Part shown: positions 19,702 through 27,635 of the stretch, one piece after another
How positions within the stretch are numbered: position 1 is the stretch's first letter
How the letters are laid out: each line of letters starts with the position of its first letter
Assembly: GCF_029894165.1 (NCBI RefSeq)
Contig: NZ_JARXXU010000001.1
Span: forward strand, 1,550,001-1,614,000
DNA: 64,000 nucleotides
Direction of reading: 5' to 3'
DNA from: Aurantimicrobium minutum
Lineage (GTDB): Bacteria; Actinomycetota; Actinomycetes; Actinomycetales; Microbacteriaceae
Translations under genes and position numbers: made by a program
Notes under the pieces: model-generated
Told to the model about the DNA's origin: nothing
The model's input: the letters and a program-made list of their open reading frames with translations, nothing else
Database searches by the model: none

Positions 19702-20984
19702 CATCGACCGCCTCGGTCAACGACCGCATCCAGCTCATTGCTTCCGGTAAGAGCGAAGAGAGCACGTGCTCTCCGTCACTGGCGAAGGGGCCGTGGGAAT
19801 TCGATACCGGCACACCAGGCTATGGCCCCGGTGCCTCGATGGGGGATGTTATCCCGACCGGCTCCCCTGTTCAGGGTGGTTTGCCAGAGGAATACAAAAC
19901 GGCAACCAATGAAGAGCTCCACGCACGGATTCGCGCAGCGAAAGATACCTTGGGTGACCGTGTCGTTATTCTCGGTCACTTCTATCAGCGTGATGAAATC
20001 GTGCAGCACGCAGACTACCTGGGTGACTCGTTCCAGCTGGCTGTCGCCGCGAAAGGCCGCCCCGAAGCCGAAGCCATCGTATTCTGTGGCGTTCACTTCA
20101 TGGCTGAAACCGCAGACATCCTCTCGAGTGACCACCAGAAGGTAATCCTCCCCAATCTTGCAGCAGGCTGCTCCATGGCAGACATGGCGGATATCGACTC
20201 TGTGACCCAGTGTTGGGAACAGCTCGAGGACCTCTATGGCACCGAACCCGACGAGCAGGGCCGCGTTCCCGTCATCCCCGTGACCTACATGAACTCGTCA
20301 GCAGCGCTCAAAGGTTTCTGCGGTGAGCACGGTGGCATTGTCTGCACCTCGTCTAATGCCGCCACCGTGCTGGAGTGGGCTTTTGAACGTGGACAGCGTG
20401 TGTTGTTCTTCCCCGACCAGCACCTGGGCCGGAACACTGCCAAGGCAATGGGCATCTCGGTCGATGACATGCCTTTGTGGTGGGGGCGCAAGCCCCTGGG
20501 CGGAAACACACAAGCCGACCTGGAAAATGCCAAAGTCATTTTGTGGAATGGCTTCTGCTCGGTGCACAAGCGCTTCACGGTTGACCAGATCGACAAGGCA
20601 CGTGCCGAGCACCCTGGTGTTCGCGTGATTGTTCACCCCGAAAGCCCCATGGCCGTGGTGGATGCCTCTGACGAGTATGGTTCCACTGACTACATCCGGA
20701 AGGCAGTCGAAGCAGCAACTGAACCCACCACCTTTGCGATTGGGACTGAGATCAACATGGTGCAGCGCCTGGCCGCGCAGCACCCGGAACACACCATCTT
20801 CTGCTTAGACCCCGTGGTGTGCCCCTGCTCGACGATGTATCGAATCCATCCCGGGTATCTTGCCTGGGTGCTTGAGCGCCTCGTCGCCGGTGAAGTGGTC
20901 AACCAAATTGTCGTAGACGAGTCGGTGGCTGAACCTGCTCGCGTTGCACTGGAGAGGATGTTGGCCGCCAAGCCAGCCAACTAA
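19698..20984 (+). CDS. nadA: Quinolinate synthase
   Basis: A 428-residue enzyme that condenses iminoaspartate with dihydroxyacetone phosphate to quinolinate, the second step of de novo NAD synthesis. It carries a [4Fe-4S] cluster; candidate ligand cysteines lie in AAGCSMADMADID, GFCGEHGGIVCTSSNA and DPVVCPCSTMYRI. VILGHFYQRDEIVQHADYLGDS is the substrate-domain landmark. The N-terminal 75 residues or so precede the core and are typical of the long actinobacterial form. Its start overlaps the nrtR stop, and nadB follows four bases after its stop. Confidence 0.97.
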   Translation: MTSTASVNDRIQLIASGKSEESTCSPSLAKGPWEFDTGTPGYGPGASMGDVIPTGSPVQGGLPEEYKTATNEELHARIRAAKDTLGDRVVILGHFYQRDEIVQHADYLGDSFQLAVAAKGRPEAEAIVFCGVHFMAETADILSSDHQKVILPNLAAGCSMADMADIDSVTQCWEQLEDLYGTEPDEQGRVPVIPVTYMNSSAALKGFCGEHGGIVCTSSNAATVLEWAFERGQRVLFFPDQHLGRNTAKAMGISVDDMPLWWGRKPLGGNTQADLENAKVILWNGFCSVHKRFTVDQIDKARAEHPGVRVIVHPESPMAVVDASDEYGSTDYIRKAVEAATEPTTFAIGTEINMVQRLAAQHPEHTIFCLDPVVCPCSTMYRIHPGYLAWVLERLVAGEVVNQIVVDESVAEPARVALERMLAAKPAN

Positions 20985-20988
20985 TCCC

Positions 20989-22536
20989 ATGTCCAGAATT
21001 GTTGTGATCGGCAGCGGCGTTGCGGGTTTGATTGCCGCCGTCGAGGCGAGTGAAGAGCACGAGGTCATCCTCGTTACAAAGGCTGACCTCGCGGAAAGCA
21101 ATACGCACTATGCCCAAGGCGGCATTGCAGCGGTGAGCTCTGACGACGACACCGTTGCCGAGCACGTCGCTGATACTCTCGTTGCTGGTGCGGGGCTGTG
21201 CTGGGAACCAGCGGTGGAAGTGTTGTGCAAAAAAGGTCGTAAGCGCATCAACGACCTCGTGAAGTTCGGGGTGAACTTTGACCGTCACGACGGTGACTTC
21301 GCCCGTGGTTTAGAAGCAGCACACTCACATGCCCGCATTCTTCACGCCGGCGGAGACGCCACCGGTGCCATCACGAGTGATGCTCTGGTGGCTGCTGTGC
21401 GCCGCACGGCCACCGAAATCCGCGAATACACCTTCGTTGCAGAAATCGTGGTGGAGGACAACCGTGTTACCGGTGTTCAGGTGCTCGATGCCGACGGCAT
21501 GCATTTCTTGTCCGCCGATGCGGTCATCTTGGCCAGCGGTGGCGCAGGTCAGCTCTACCGTCACACCACGAACCCCGCCGTGACGACCGGCGATGGCGTG
21601 GCCGCTGCTTTCCGTGCCGGTGCAGTGCTGGCGGACGTAGAGTTCTATCAATTCCACCCCACTGCGTTGGCCGTGCCTAGTTCCTTCCTCATTTCTGAAG
21701 CTGTGCGCGGTGAGGGTGCCGTGCTTGTCGATGCCCACGGCGAGCGCTTCATGCACAAGATTCACCCCTTGGCAGAGCTTGCTCCGCGTGATGTGGTGGC
21801 CCGGGGTATTCAACAAACCATGATGAACCAGGGCGGCCAGCCTGTTCTGCTTGATGCAACAGCCTTAGGCAGCTCCTACCTCGCGGAGCGCTTTCCGAGC
21901 ATTACGAAGGCGTGCCGCTCGTATGGACTGAACTGGGGTAGTGAACCTATTCCCGTCACTCCTGCTGCCCACTATTGGATGGGAGGAATTGCAACCGATA
22001 CCTTTGGACGCACCTCGATTCCTGGTCTGTTTGCCGTGGGTGAAGTCGCCTGCACCGGTGCACACGGTGCAAACCGCCTCGCCTCTAACTCGTTGCTGGA
22101 GTCTGTTGTCTTTGCCCACCGCGCGGTGAAGGCACTGAGCAAGCCCTGGCCAGAAGATGCTCCGAGTGTGCGCTGGGCAGACGCTGGTCGCGTGGCAGAG
22201 CTCGAACTTGTAGAGCCTGACCACACCTCCAGCGCACAGGTTGTGGACCGTGTGGAATTACAAACACTGATGTGGGACAGTGTGGGTCTGGCCCGGACGA
22301 AAACAGATCTTGATGATGCGTTGTCTCAACTGCACTCGTGGCGCCCTGCAGATCCTGCGCACCGACTCTTCCCCGACTGGGAAGATGCCAACCTGTTGCT
22401 CTTGGCGCGCACCGTGACCGAGGCTGCCTTGGCCCGCGCAGAATCCCGGGGCGGGCACTTCCGCCTCGATTACCCCGAGACCAACCCCGCCTGTGCCCGC
22501 CCCATCACGCTGGTTCGAAAGGCGTCATCATGTTAG
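20989..22536 (+). CDS. nadB: L-aspartate oxidase
   Basis: A 515-residue FAD enzyme that oxidises L-aspartate to iminoaspartate for NadA. The N-terminal dinucleotide-binding motif IVVIGSGVAGLIAAVEAS, the NTHYAQGGIAAV flavin-site motif, and HPTALAVPS and MGGIATDTFGRTS segments are diagnostic. The start at 20989 immediately precedes this motif and lies four bases after nadA; no strong ribosome-binding site is visible, so translation is probably coupled. An upstream in-frame ATG at 20944 inside nadA is unlikely. The 3' end overlaps nadC by seven bases. Confidence 0.96.
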   Translation: MSRIVVIGSGVAGLIAAVEASEEHEVILVTKADLAESNTHYAQGGIAAVSSDDDTVAEHVADTLVAGAGLCWEPAVEVLCKKGRKRINDLVKFGVNFDRHDGDFARGLEAAHSHARILHAGGDATGAITSDALVAAVRRTATEIREYTFVAEIVVEDNRVTGVQVLDADGMHFLSADAVILASGGAGQLYRHTTNPAVTTGDGVAAAFRAGAVLADVEFYQFHPTALAVPSSFLISEAVRGEGAVLVDAHGERFMHKIHPLAELAPRDVVARGIQQTMMNQGGQPVLLDATALGSSYLAERFPSITKACRSYGLNWGSEPIPVTPAAHYWMGGIATDTFGRTSIPGLFAVGEVACTGAHGANRLASNSLLESVVFAHRAVKALSKPWPEDAPSVRWADAGRVAELELVEPDHTSSAQVVDRVELQTLMWDSVGLARTKTDLDDALSQLHSWRPADPAHRLFPDWEDANLLLLARTVTEAALARAESRGGHFRLDYPETNPACARPITLVRKASSC

Positions 22537-23408
22537 ATAGAAAAACCATCGACCGCGTCGTGGCTGCGGCCCTGCACGAGGATGCTCCCACGGGAGATAT
22601 CACCTCACTTCTGGCGATCACTGAAGACGCCACTGCCACGGCTGTTCTTGCCGCTCGCGAACCTGGAACCTTTGCCGGGGCAGACGTCTTCGAAGCTGCT
22701 TTTCGGCTGACCGATCCTCGTATTGTCGTGGAAATGCTCGCCCACGACGGTGATCGCTTTGCTCCTGGGGATGAACTTGCCCGCGTGAGCGGTCCTGCTC
22801 GAGGTATTCTCACGGCAGAACGTATTGGCTTGAACTTTACCCAGCGGATGAGTGGAATTGCGACCCTCACAGCGGAGTATGCGGATGCCGTTGCGGGAAC
22901 CAAAGCAACCATCCTGGATACCCGCAAGACCACCCCCACCTTGCGTGCCTTCGAGCGTCATGCGGTGGTCTGTGGGGGCGGAACAAACCACCGTCTCAAT
23001 CTGTCCACCGCGTTCATGGCGAAAGACAACCACTTGGCAGTGTTGCTTGCCGGCGGCAAGGATCTCACCACAGAACTGCGCAGGGTCAAAAGCGAATTGC
23101 CTGCTGGAGTGACATTCGAGGTAGAGGTGGATCGTCTCGACCAGATTGAACCCGTGATTGCCGGTGGGGTGGACATCATCATGCTGGATAACTTCTCCCT
23201 GGCAGACCTGGCAACCGGAGTTACCCAGGTTGCTGGCCGCGCTGTGGTGGAAGCGAGTGGCGGCGTCAACCTCCAGACGGTGCGCGCTATCGCCGAAACC
23301 GGAGTGGATGTCATATCCGTCGGGGCGCTCACCCACTCTGCTCGTGCCCTCGATTTGGGCCTCGACGTCAGCATCGACGTCAGCATCGACCTCAGCAACA
23401 ACCTCTAG
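22530..23408 (+). CDS. nadC: Nicotinate-nucleotide diphosphorylase (carboxylating)
   Basis: A 292-residue quinolinate phosphoribosyltransferase making nicotinate mononucleotide. EDAPTGDITS at the N-terminus, the LNFTQRMSGIAT substrate segment, DTRKTTPTLRAFERHAVVCGGG (landmark only) and EASGGV near the C-terminus are typical. The start at 22530 overlaps the end of nadB. The last residues, DVSIDVSIDLS, come from a 12-base unit repeated nearly three times (23364-23399), an unusual tail beyond the normal C-terminus. Confidence 0.96.
   Translation: MLDRKTIDRVVAAALHEDAPTGDITSLLAITEDATATAVLAAREPGTFAGADVFEAAFRLTDPRIVVEMLAHDGDRFAPGDELARVSGPARGILTAERIGLNFTQRMSGIATLTAEYADAVAGTKATILDTRKTTPTLRAFERHAVVCGGGTNHRLNLSTAFMAKDNHLAVLLAGGKDLTTELRRVKSELPAGVTFEVEVDRLDQIEPVIAGGVDIIMLDNFSLADLATGVTQVAGRAVVEASGGVNLQTVRAIAETGVDVISVGALTHSARALDLGLDVSIDVSIDLSNNL
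23364..23399 (+). repeat. Three 12-base tandem units in the nadC 3' end
   Basis: GACGTCAGCATC occurs twice in tandem, followed by a third copy with two changes. It encodes the DVSI-DVSI-DLSN tail of NadC. In-frame slippage could change the length without disrupting the enzyme core. Confidence 0.85.
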
Positions 23409-23417
23409 GACCGCGCC

Positions 23418-24572
23418 GTGATCTACCTCGACAATGCCGCCACCACCCCGGTGCTTCCGGCTGCACTCGAGGCAGCCTGGCCGTGGCTCACCAGCGAGTT
23501 TGGAAACCCGTCGAGCACGCACGAACTCGGACTTCGGGCACACACGGCACTGGAGAATGCCCGGTCACAGATTGCGTCGTGGCTGGATTGCCCGGCCTCC
23601 GACATGGTGTTCACCTCCGGTGGCACCGAGGGAGACAACCTCGCGATTACCGGGTTGGCGCTCGCCAACCCCCGCGGCAAACACATCATTACTGCCCCGA
23701 CAGAACACGAGGCAGTTCTCGCCACGGTGAACTACCTGGAGCGAGTGCACGGATTTGAGATCAGCTTGCTCAGCGTTGATGAGTTCGGCAACATCAGCTT
23801 GCCTGAACTTCACAACACCCTCCGCCCCGACACCACCCTCGTCACGCTCATGCTGGCCAATAACGAAATCGGCACCGTTCACCCGATGCCTGAGATCATC
23901 ACAGCCGCGCATGCAGTGGGGGCACTCGTCCACACAGATGCAGTGCAGGCAGCGGGTTGGTTCGATCTACACATGGGGAAGAACGGATCAGTCGTCGCTG
24001 GCGTGGACGCACTGACTCTTTCAGGACACAAGTTGGGTGCCCCGAAAGGTTCCGGAGTAACCGCTATTCGTGGTCGCCTGGCCGTGGAGCCCGTGCTCCA
24101 CGGGGGTGGACAGGAATTTGATCGGCGCTCGGGCACCGAAAATGTTGCGTGGGCTGTTGCCCTAGCCACTGCGGTGACGGCGTTGGCAGACCCCCAACAT
24201 GAATCATCCCGAATCAGTGCTCTTCGCGATGACTTTATTGCCGAGGTAGTAGACACCATTCCTCAGGCGGCACTGACCGGTAATTCCACCGAGCGTCACC
24301 CTGCCATTGCGAGCTTTACTTTCGCTGGCCTCAACGGCGAGACGCTACTTCTAGAACTGGAACAACGTGGCGTGATTGTCTCCAGCGGTTCGGCCTGTGC
24401 TGCCGGCAGCGACGAGCCGTCTCATGTGTTGCTGGCGTGTGGCATTGATGCAGATATCGCACAAACCTCTGTGCGCTTCAGTATGAGCCACAGCACAACG
24501 GTCGAGGAGCTCGCCACTGCGCAAAAGGCCCTTTCTAAGGCTGTCGCCGCAGTGAGCGGTTTAGGACAGTAA
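23418..24572 (+). CDS. Cysteine desulfurase (NifS/IscS family), nad-operon paralogue
   Basis: A 384-residue PLP enzyme that takes sulfur from cysteine. YLDNAATTP opens the protein, PLP binds Lys205 in LSGHKLG, and the active-site Cys is residue 327 in SSGSACAAGS. The translation start is GTG at 23418, nine bases after nadC. As the last gene of nrtR-nadABC it most likely provides sulfur for the NadA iron-sulfur cluster, as reported for NifS-like proteins in nad operons of other bacteria. It ends one base before the stop of the convergent SRPBCC gene. Confidence 0.95.
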   Translation: MIYLDNAATTPVLPAALEAAWPWLTSEFGNPSSTHELGLRAHTALENARSQIASWLDCPASDMVFTSGGTEGDNLAITGLALANPRGKHIITAPTEHEAVLATVNYLERVHGFEISLLSVDEFGNISLPELHNTLRPDTTLVTLMLANNEIGTVHPMPEIITAAHAVGALVHTDAVQAAGWFDLHMGKNGSVVAGVDALTLSGHKLGAPKGSGVTAIRGRLAVEPVLHGGGQEFDRRSGTENVAWAVALATAVTALADPQHESSRISALRDDFIAEVVDTIPQAALTGNSTERHPAIASFTFAGLNGETLLLELEQRGVIVSSGSACAAGSDEPSHVLLACGIDADIAQTSVRFSMSHSTTVEELATAQKALSKAVAAVSGLGQ

Positions 24573-24573
24573 C

Positions 24574-25044
24574 TTACTTCTGCGATCGGGCTTCGACGAG
24601 CTTTTTGAGTGACGCCAGCCCATCTGCAAAGTTCTTCGCCATCATCTTGTCAAACTTAAACAGCACGTTCATCAACTGACCGCCAATACCACGCTGACCG
24701 CCCAAGAACCAGGTAATGGTGGTGACACCGTCGGTTTCGGTCAGCAGGTATTCGCTGAGTGCTTTGTCCTTGCCGTTAAAGTCCATGTCGAAAGCAATTT
24801 TGTAGGGCTTGGTGCAGACAGACATCGTCATTGAGCCTGAGCCAATGCGTTTACCTTTCCAGGAATACACAGAACCAACACCGGAAGCTGGGTCACTCAC
24901 AACACTGACAATGCTGGGGTCCATCGCTACGAACGGGGACCATGCCTCAAGCTGGGTGAGGTCGTTGACCACGTCGAAGACTGTCTCTATCGGCGCGTGG
25001 ATATCTTCAGAAACTTGGAGGCTATATGGCTTGGGCATGCCCAC
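24574..25044 (-). CDS. SRPBCC (START/Bet v1-like) family protein, polyketide cyclase/dehydrase type
   Basis: A 156-residue single-domain protein of the SRPBCC helix-grip fold. VSEDIHAPIETVFDVVNDLTQLEAWSPF (quoted in part as a landmark) is the family N-terminus, followed by alternating beta strands and a long C-terminal helix near residues 125-155. The fold binds hydrophobic ligands. No catalytic residue pattern is obvious and the ligand is unknown. It is 12 bases downstream of the SOUL protein gene, so the two may be cotranscribed. Confidence 0.85.
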   Translation of the reverse strand: MGMPKPYSLQVSEDIHAPIETVFDVVNDLTQLEAWSPFVAMDPSIVSVVSDPASGVGSVYSWKGKRIGSGSMTMSVCTKPYKIAFDMDFNGKDKALSEYLLTETDGVTTITWFLGGQRGIGGQLMNVLFKFDKMMAKNFADGLASLKKLVEARSQK

Positions 25045-25056
25045 AATCTTATGCGT

Positions 25057-25578
25057 TTAGGCAGACGGGGACTGCACCGTAATGAGAACTTCGTTGCGCT
25101 TGAGGAACCAGGGTTTCCAGGGCGGATCAAACCGCGCGAAGTAGACATTACCTTCGGTGACCAAACCAGCCAGATGCGCTTTTTTGAAGAGGGTCTCACC
25201 ATTGTTCTGAAAACGTTCCGCATTCCACCCTCCGCCAAACTTCATAGCAGCGGCAAAGTGAGCAGAGACAGGCTTAGTAGTCACTCGAGCATTGCGCGGA
25301 ACAGGGACCTGTGACATATCCATCCCTTCAGGCAGCACAAAAGAAACAATATGAGACTGGTCATCCCGCGTTTCCTGCAGCACGGGTGCTGTCATCGCGA
25401 TCTTCTGACTCTGGGTATTGTTTCCCGAGATGTAACTGACCAAGGGACCAAAGGCAACATTTCCTGCCCGCATGAAGTCGCCTTCAACTTCTACCTGGAC
25501 CAGCACATAGTCCGGATAGTGGCGCACCTCAAAACCGTCGTATTCACGAACGAGGGTGTAGGGCTGTTCTTCGGTCAT
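25057..25578 (-). CDS. SOUL family heme-binding protein
   Basis: A 173-residue protein of the SOUL/HBP family. YTLVREYDGFEVRHYPDYV is the characteristic N-terminus (E.R.Y), QKIAMTAPVLQE is the central family motif, and the protein closes with EVLITV. These proteins bind heme or tetrapyrroles, but their bacterial role is uncertain. The ATG start and length fit the family. It lies immediately upstream of the SRPBCC gene in the same direction. Confidence 0.9.
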   Translation of the reverse strand: MTEEQPYTLVREYDGFEVRHYPDYVLVQVEVEGDFMRAGNVAFGPLVSYISGNNTQSQKIAMTAPVLQETRDDQSHIVSFVLPEGMDMSQVPVPRNARVTTKPVSAHFAAAMKFGGGWNAERFQNNGETLFKKAHLAGLVTEGNVYFARFDPPWKPWFLKRNEVLITVQSPSA

Positions 25579-25635
25579 GGATTGAGTGTAAGCCGGTCAG
25601 ATGTGTACCAGCAGTGAAAAAGTTAGGCTGGTGCG

Positions 25636-25857
25636 GTGAGCACACCGATCGAACGCGTAGACACCTACGCCAACGGCACGATCAAAGCTCGGGGATTCGA
25701 GCTCGACGGCGAACTCCACGGAACCTGGGAATGGTTTCGAGCTGACGGATCACTCATGCGCCGAGGAGAGTTTGATCGAGGCGTGCAAGTAGGCACCTGG
25801 GAAACGTTCACGCGCGACGAAAAGCTCCACAAGGAAACACATTTTCCTCAGCGCTAG
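25636..25857 (+). CDS. Small MORN-like repeat protein
   Basis: A 73-residue protein with repeated G..HGTWEWFRADGSLMRRGEF and G.QVGTWETFTRDEKL segments resembling MORN/YwqK-type repeats. The start appears to be GTG at 25636. YwqK-type proteins are often called antitoxin-like, but this one has no toxin-like neighbour and its function is unknown. It is flanked by genes on the opposite strand, so it has its own promoter. Confidence 0.7.
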   Translation: MSTPIERVDTYANGTIKARGFELDGELHGTWEWFRADGSLMRRGEFDRGVQVGTWETFTRDEKLHKETHFPQR

Positions 25858-25869
25858 AGCCCTGTAGCG

Positions 25870-26232
25870 TCACGAGTTCGGAAAAGCCTGGCTCAGTCGA
25901 ACCGCAATGAGTTTTTCGATCAGCGCGTCTGGCACAGCCCGATCGATGGGGAACTTTACTCCCCCACCTTTTTCAGAGACCTCATAGCCGTTCAAGTCTT
26001 CCATCATCACGGCAAACACCTGACCCGAGTGGGGGTAGTAGCCAATGTGTTTTTTGTAGGAGGCGAATCCCGCGACAACTTTGCCCTGCACCCGAAACCC
26101 TGGCATGGCATAAGAAATGCATTGTTCCGCCTCGGGAATGACGCTCAGAATTTGTTTCCGGAGGCCTTCGAGTGTGGAGCGTTGAGGTTCAGGTTGTGCC
26201 GCGATGTAGGCATCAATCTCAGAAACGGACAT
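25870..26232 (-). CDS. DUF1801 domain protein (YdhG-like)
   Basis: A 120-residue protein with the DUF1801/YdhG layout: YIAAQPEPQRSTLEGLRKQI near the N-terminus, CISYAMPGFRVQGK, and KHIGYYPHSG in the centre. Some relatives are described as iron chaperones; this is not demonstrable here. Its start codon overlaps the stop of the DUF4287 gene (TAATG), indicating translational coupling of the two small proteins. Confidence 0.85.
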   Translation of the reverse strand: MSVSEIDAYIAAQPEPQRSTLEGLRKQILSVIPEAEQCISYAMPGFRVQGKVVAGFASYKKHIGYYPHSGQVFAVMMEDLNGYEVSEKGGGVKFPIDRAVPDALIEKLIAVRLSQAFPNS

Positions 26233-26441
26233 TACAACCCGTTGTCCACGCGATAGACCGCAACAACAGCATTGGCGTGACCATGACCCATCCCGTGTTC
26301 GGCCTTGAGATAGTCAACCTGTTCCATGTGTTTGAGATCCTTGACCGCATCCAGGGCTGTCATCCAGTAAGAAATGGGCTGGCCATACTTCTTCTCGATG
26401 GAGGGAAAATAGGAGGCAGGACCCTGAACTTTTTCTGTCAT
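26232..26441 (-). CDS. DUF4287 domain protein
   Basis: A 69-residue protein that matches the short DUF4287 pattern (SYFPSIEKKYGQPISYWM, then HGMGHGHANAVVA). Its function is unknown. It commonly occurs beside DUF1801 or DUF5655 proteins, and here the DUF1801 gene overlaps its stop codon by one base. A bidirectional hairpin lies upstream. Confidence 0.85.
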   Translation of the reverse strand: MTEKVQGPASYFPSIEKKYGQPISYWMTALDAVKDLKHMEQVDYLKAEHGMGHGHANAVVAVYRVDNGL

Positions 26442-26473
26442 GCCTCGAGAGTACTCACCGGCGAGGGAAAGTG

Positions 26474-26503
26474 AAAAGCCCCCGAGTTATCTCGGGGGCT
26501 TTT
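26474..26503. terminator. Bidirectional hairpin upstream of the DUF4287 gene
   Basis: A 13-bp stem AAAAGCCCCCGAG with a TTAT loop and the complementary arm, flanked by A and T tracts. It ends the leftward transcript of the small membrane protein gene at 26516. Confidence 0.88.
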
Positions 26504-26515
26504 CAGGAAAGAACA

Positions 26516-26731
26516 TTAGGAACGGCGCGATTCGTTACCGTTCATGCCGCGGCCAAACAAGGGGGCCAGCAAGCAGGTGTCAGATGCACCAACTGAAATC
26601 AGAACCACCCCGAGGAGGAAGAAAATGGCGCCTACGGGACCCCAGGTGAGTGCGGCAATGGCCAGGACCAAGCCAACAACGATGCGCGCCCAACGGCCGA
26701 AAGTCGAAGACATTAATGTGACAAAACCCAT
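26516..26731 (-). CDS. Small membrane protein, YgaP-type transmembrane (DUF2892) domain-like
   Basis: A 71-residue protein with two hydrophobic helices (about residues 15-30 and 33-48) around a WGPVGAIFFLLG turn and a CLLAPLFG tail. This layout matches the DUF2892/YgaP transmembrane domain, here without a rhodanese domain. Its function is unknown. It has an ATG start and a clear downstream terminator. Confidence 0.78.
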   Translation of the reverse strand: MGFVTLMSSTFGRWARIVVGLVLAIAALTWGPVGAIFFLLGVVLISVGASDTCLLAPLFGRGMNGNESRRS

Positions 26732-26779
26732 GGTGACTCCTTTTTCTTGGGTAACTTCAGAATACCTGTGCTGAAAGAT

Positions 26780-27544
26780 TTAGTGGTCGTCTTCGAGTTC
26801 TTTACGAATCGAATCTGCTGCTTGTTGCAAAACATCCACTAACCGTGGGATATCCATGTGGGTGAGGTGTGCCACCACACCCAGTGCTGCGACACAACGG
26901 CCACCGCGCAGAATAGGTACCGCAACAGACCCGTTACCTGCGGTGCTTTCTTGACGCGCAATGGCATAACCGCGGGTCTTGGTCTCGTTGAGCTCTGTCT
27001 TGAGCTTGACGGGATCAACAATCGAATAGGGAGTCGTCCTGCTCAACGGGCGGCTGAGGTACTTTTCGATTGCTTCAGGAGACTGCCAGGCCAGCAGCAC
27101 CTTGCCCACACCAGTGGTGTGTAGCGGAAGGTGACCACCGGCACGTGATGCGGTGTGGACGGAACGCTCACCACCAATACGGTCAACGTAGAGTGCTTGA
27201 CCTCGGTCAAGAACTGCGAGCGTAATGTTTTCACCGGTCTCTTCATAGAGACGGGCGAGGGTGGGAAGTGCGCGGTGACGGAGCTGATCGCTCACCGGTG
27301 CCAACTGGCCGATTGACCAGACACGAGTGCCAATACGATAACGACGGTCAGATCCACGAACAAGGAATCCACCAGTGACCAGCTCAGCCACCACACGGTG
27401 GGTGCTGGACATGGGAAGCAACGATTTTTCCGACAGTTCAGACAGGGTCAGCGCGCGGCGACGCTCATTGAAACATCCCAGAACGGCAATACCTCGACCG
27501 ATGGAGGAGATAGGTGCGCCGGCAGTTGTGCGGGCTGGACTCAT
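26780..27544 (-). CDS. IclR family transcriptional regulator
   Basis: A 254-residue IclR-type regulator. The N-terminal winged helix-turn-helix (about residues 10-75: LTLSELSEKSLLPMSSTHRVVAEL) is followed by the effector-binding domain with HTASRAGGHLPLHTTGVGK. The closing IRKEL is usual. It is transcribed alone. The inverted repeat GTTCC-N7-GGAAC lies 34 bases upstream of its start and is a probable autoregulatory site. The D-threonine aldolase-like gene just upstream on the same strand is the nearest candidate target. The effector is unknown. Confidence 0.94.
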   Translation of the reverse strand: MSPARTTAGAPISSIGRGIAVLGCFNERRRALTLSELSEKSLLPMSSTHRVVAELVTGGFLVRGSDRRYRIGTRVWSIGQLAPVSDQLRHRALPTLARLYEETGENITLAVLDRGQALYVDRIGGERSVHTASRAGGHLPLHTTGVGKVLLAWQSPEAIEKYLSRPLSRTTPYSIVDPVKLKTELNETKTRGYAIARQESTAGNGSVAVPILRGGRCVAALGVVAHLTHMDIPRLVDVLQQAADSIRKELEDDH

Positions 27545-27577
27545 GAATATCGGCCCTTTCGAGGCTCAGAAAAATAG

Positions 27578-27594
27578 GTTCCAATGACCGGAAC
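27578..27594. promoter_or_regulatory. Inverted repeat upstream of the IclR gene
   Basis: GTTCC-N7-GGAAC, 34 bases before the IclR start codon and 42 bases after the stop of the D-threonine aldolase-like gene. The size fits an IclR dimer site; binding is inferred from position only. Confidence 0.5.
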
Positions 27595-27635
27595 TCTACT
27601 CCTGTGCTATCTCGATATCAAGATAACTGTTCGAA

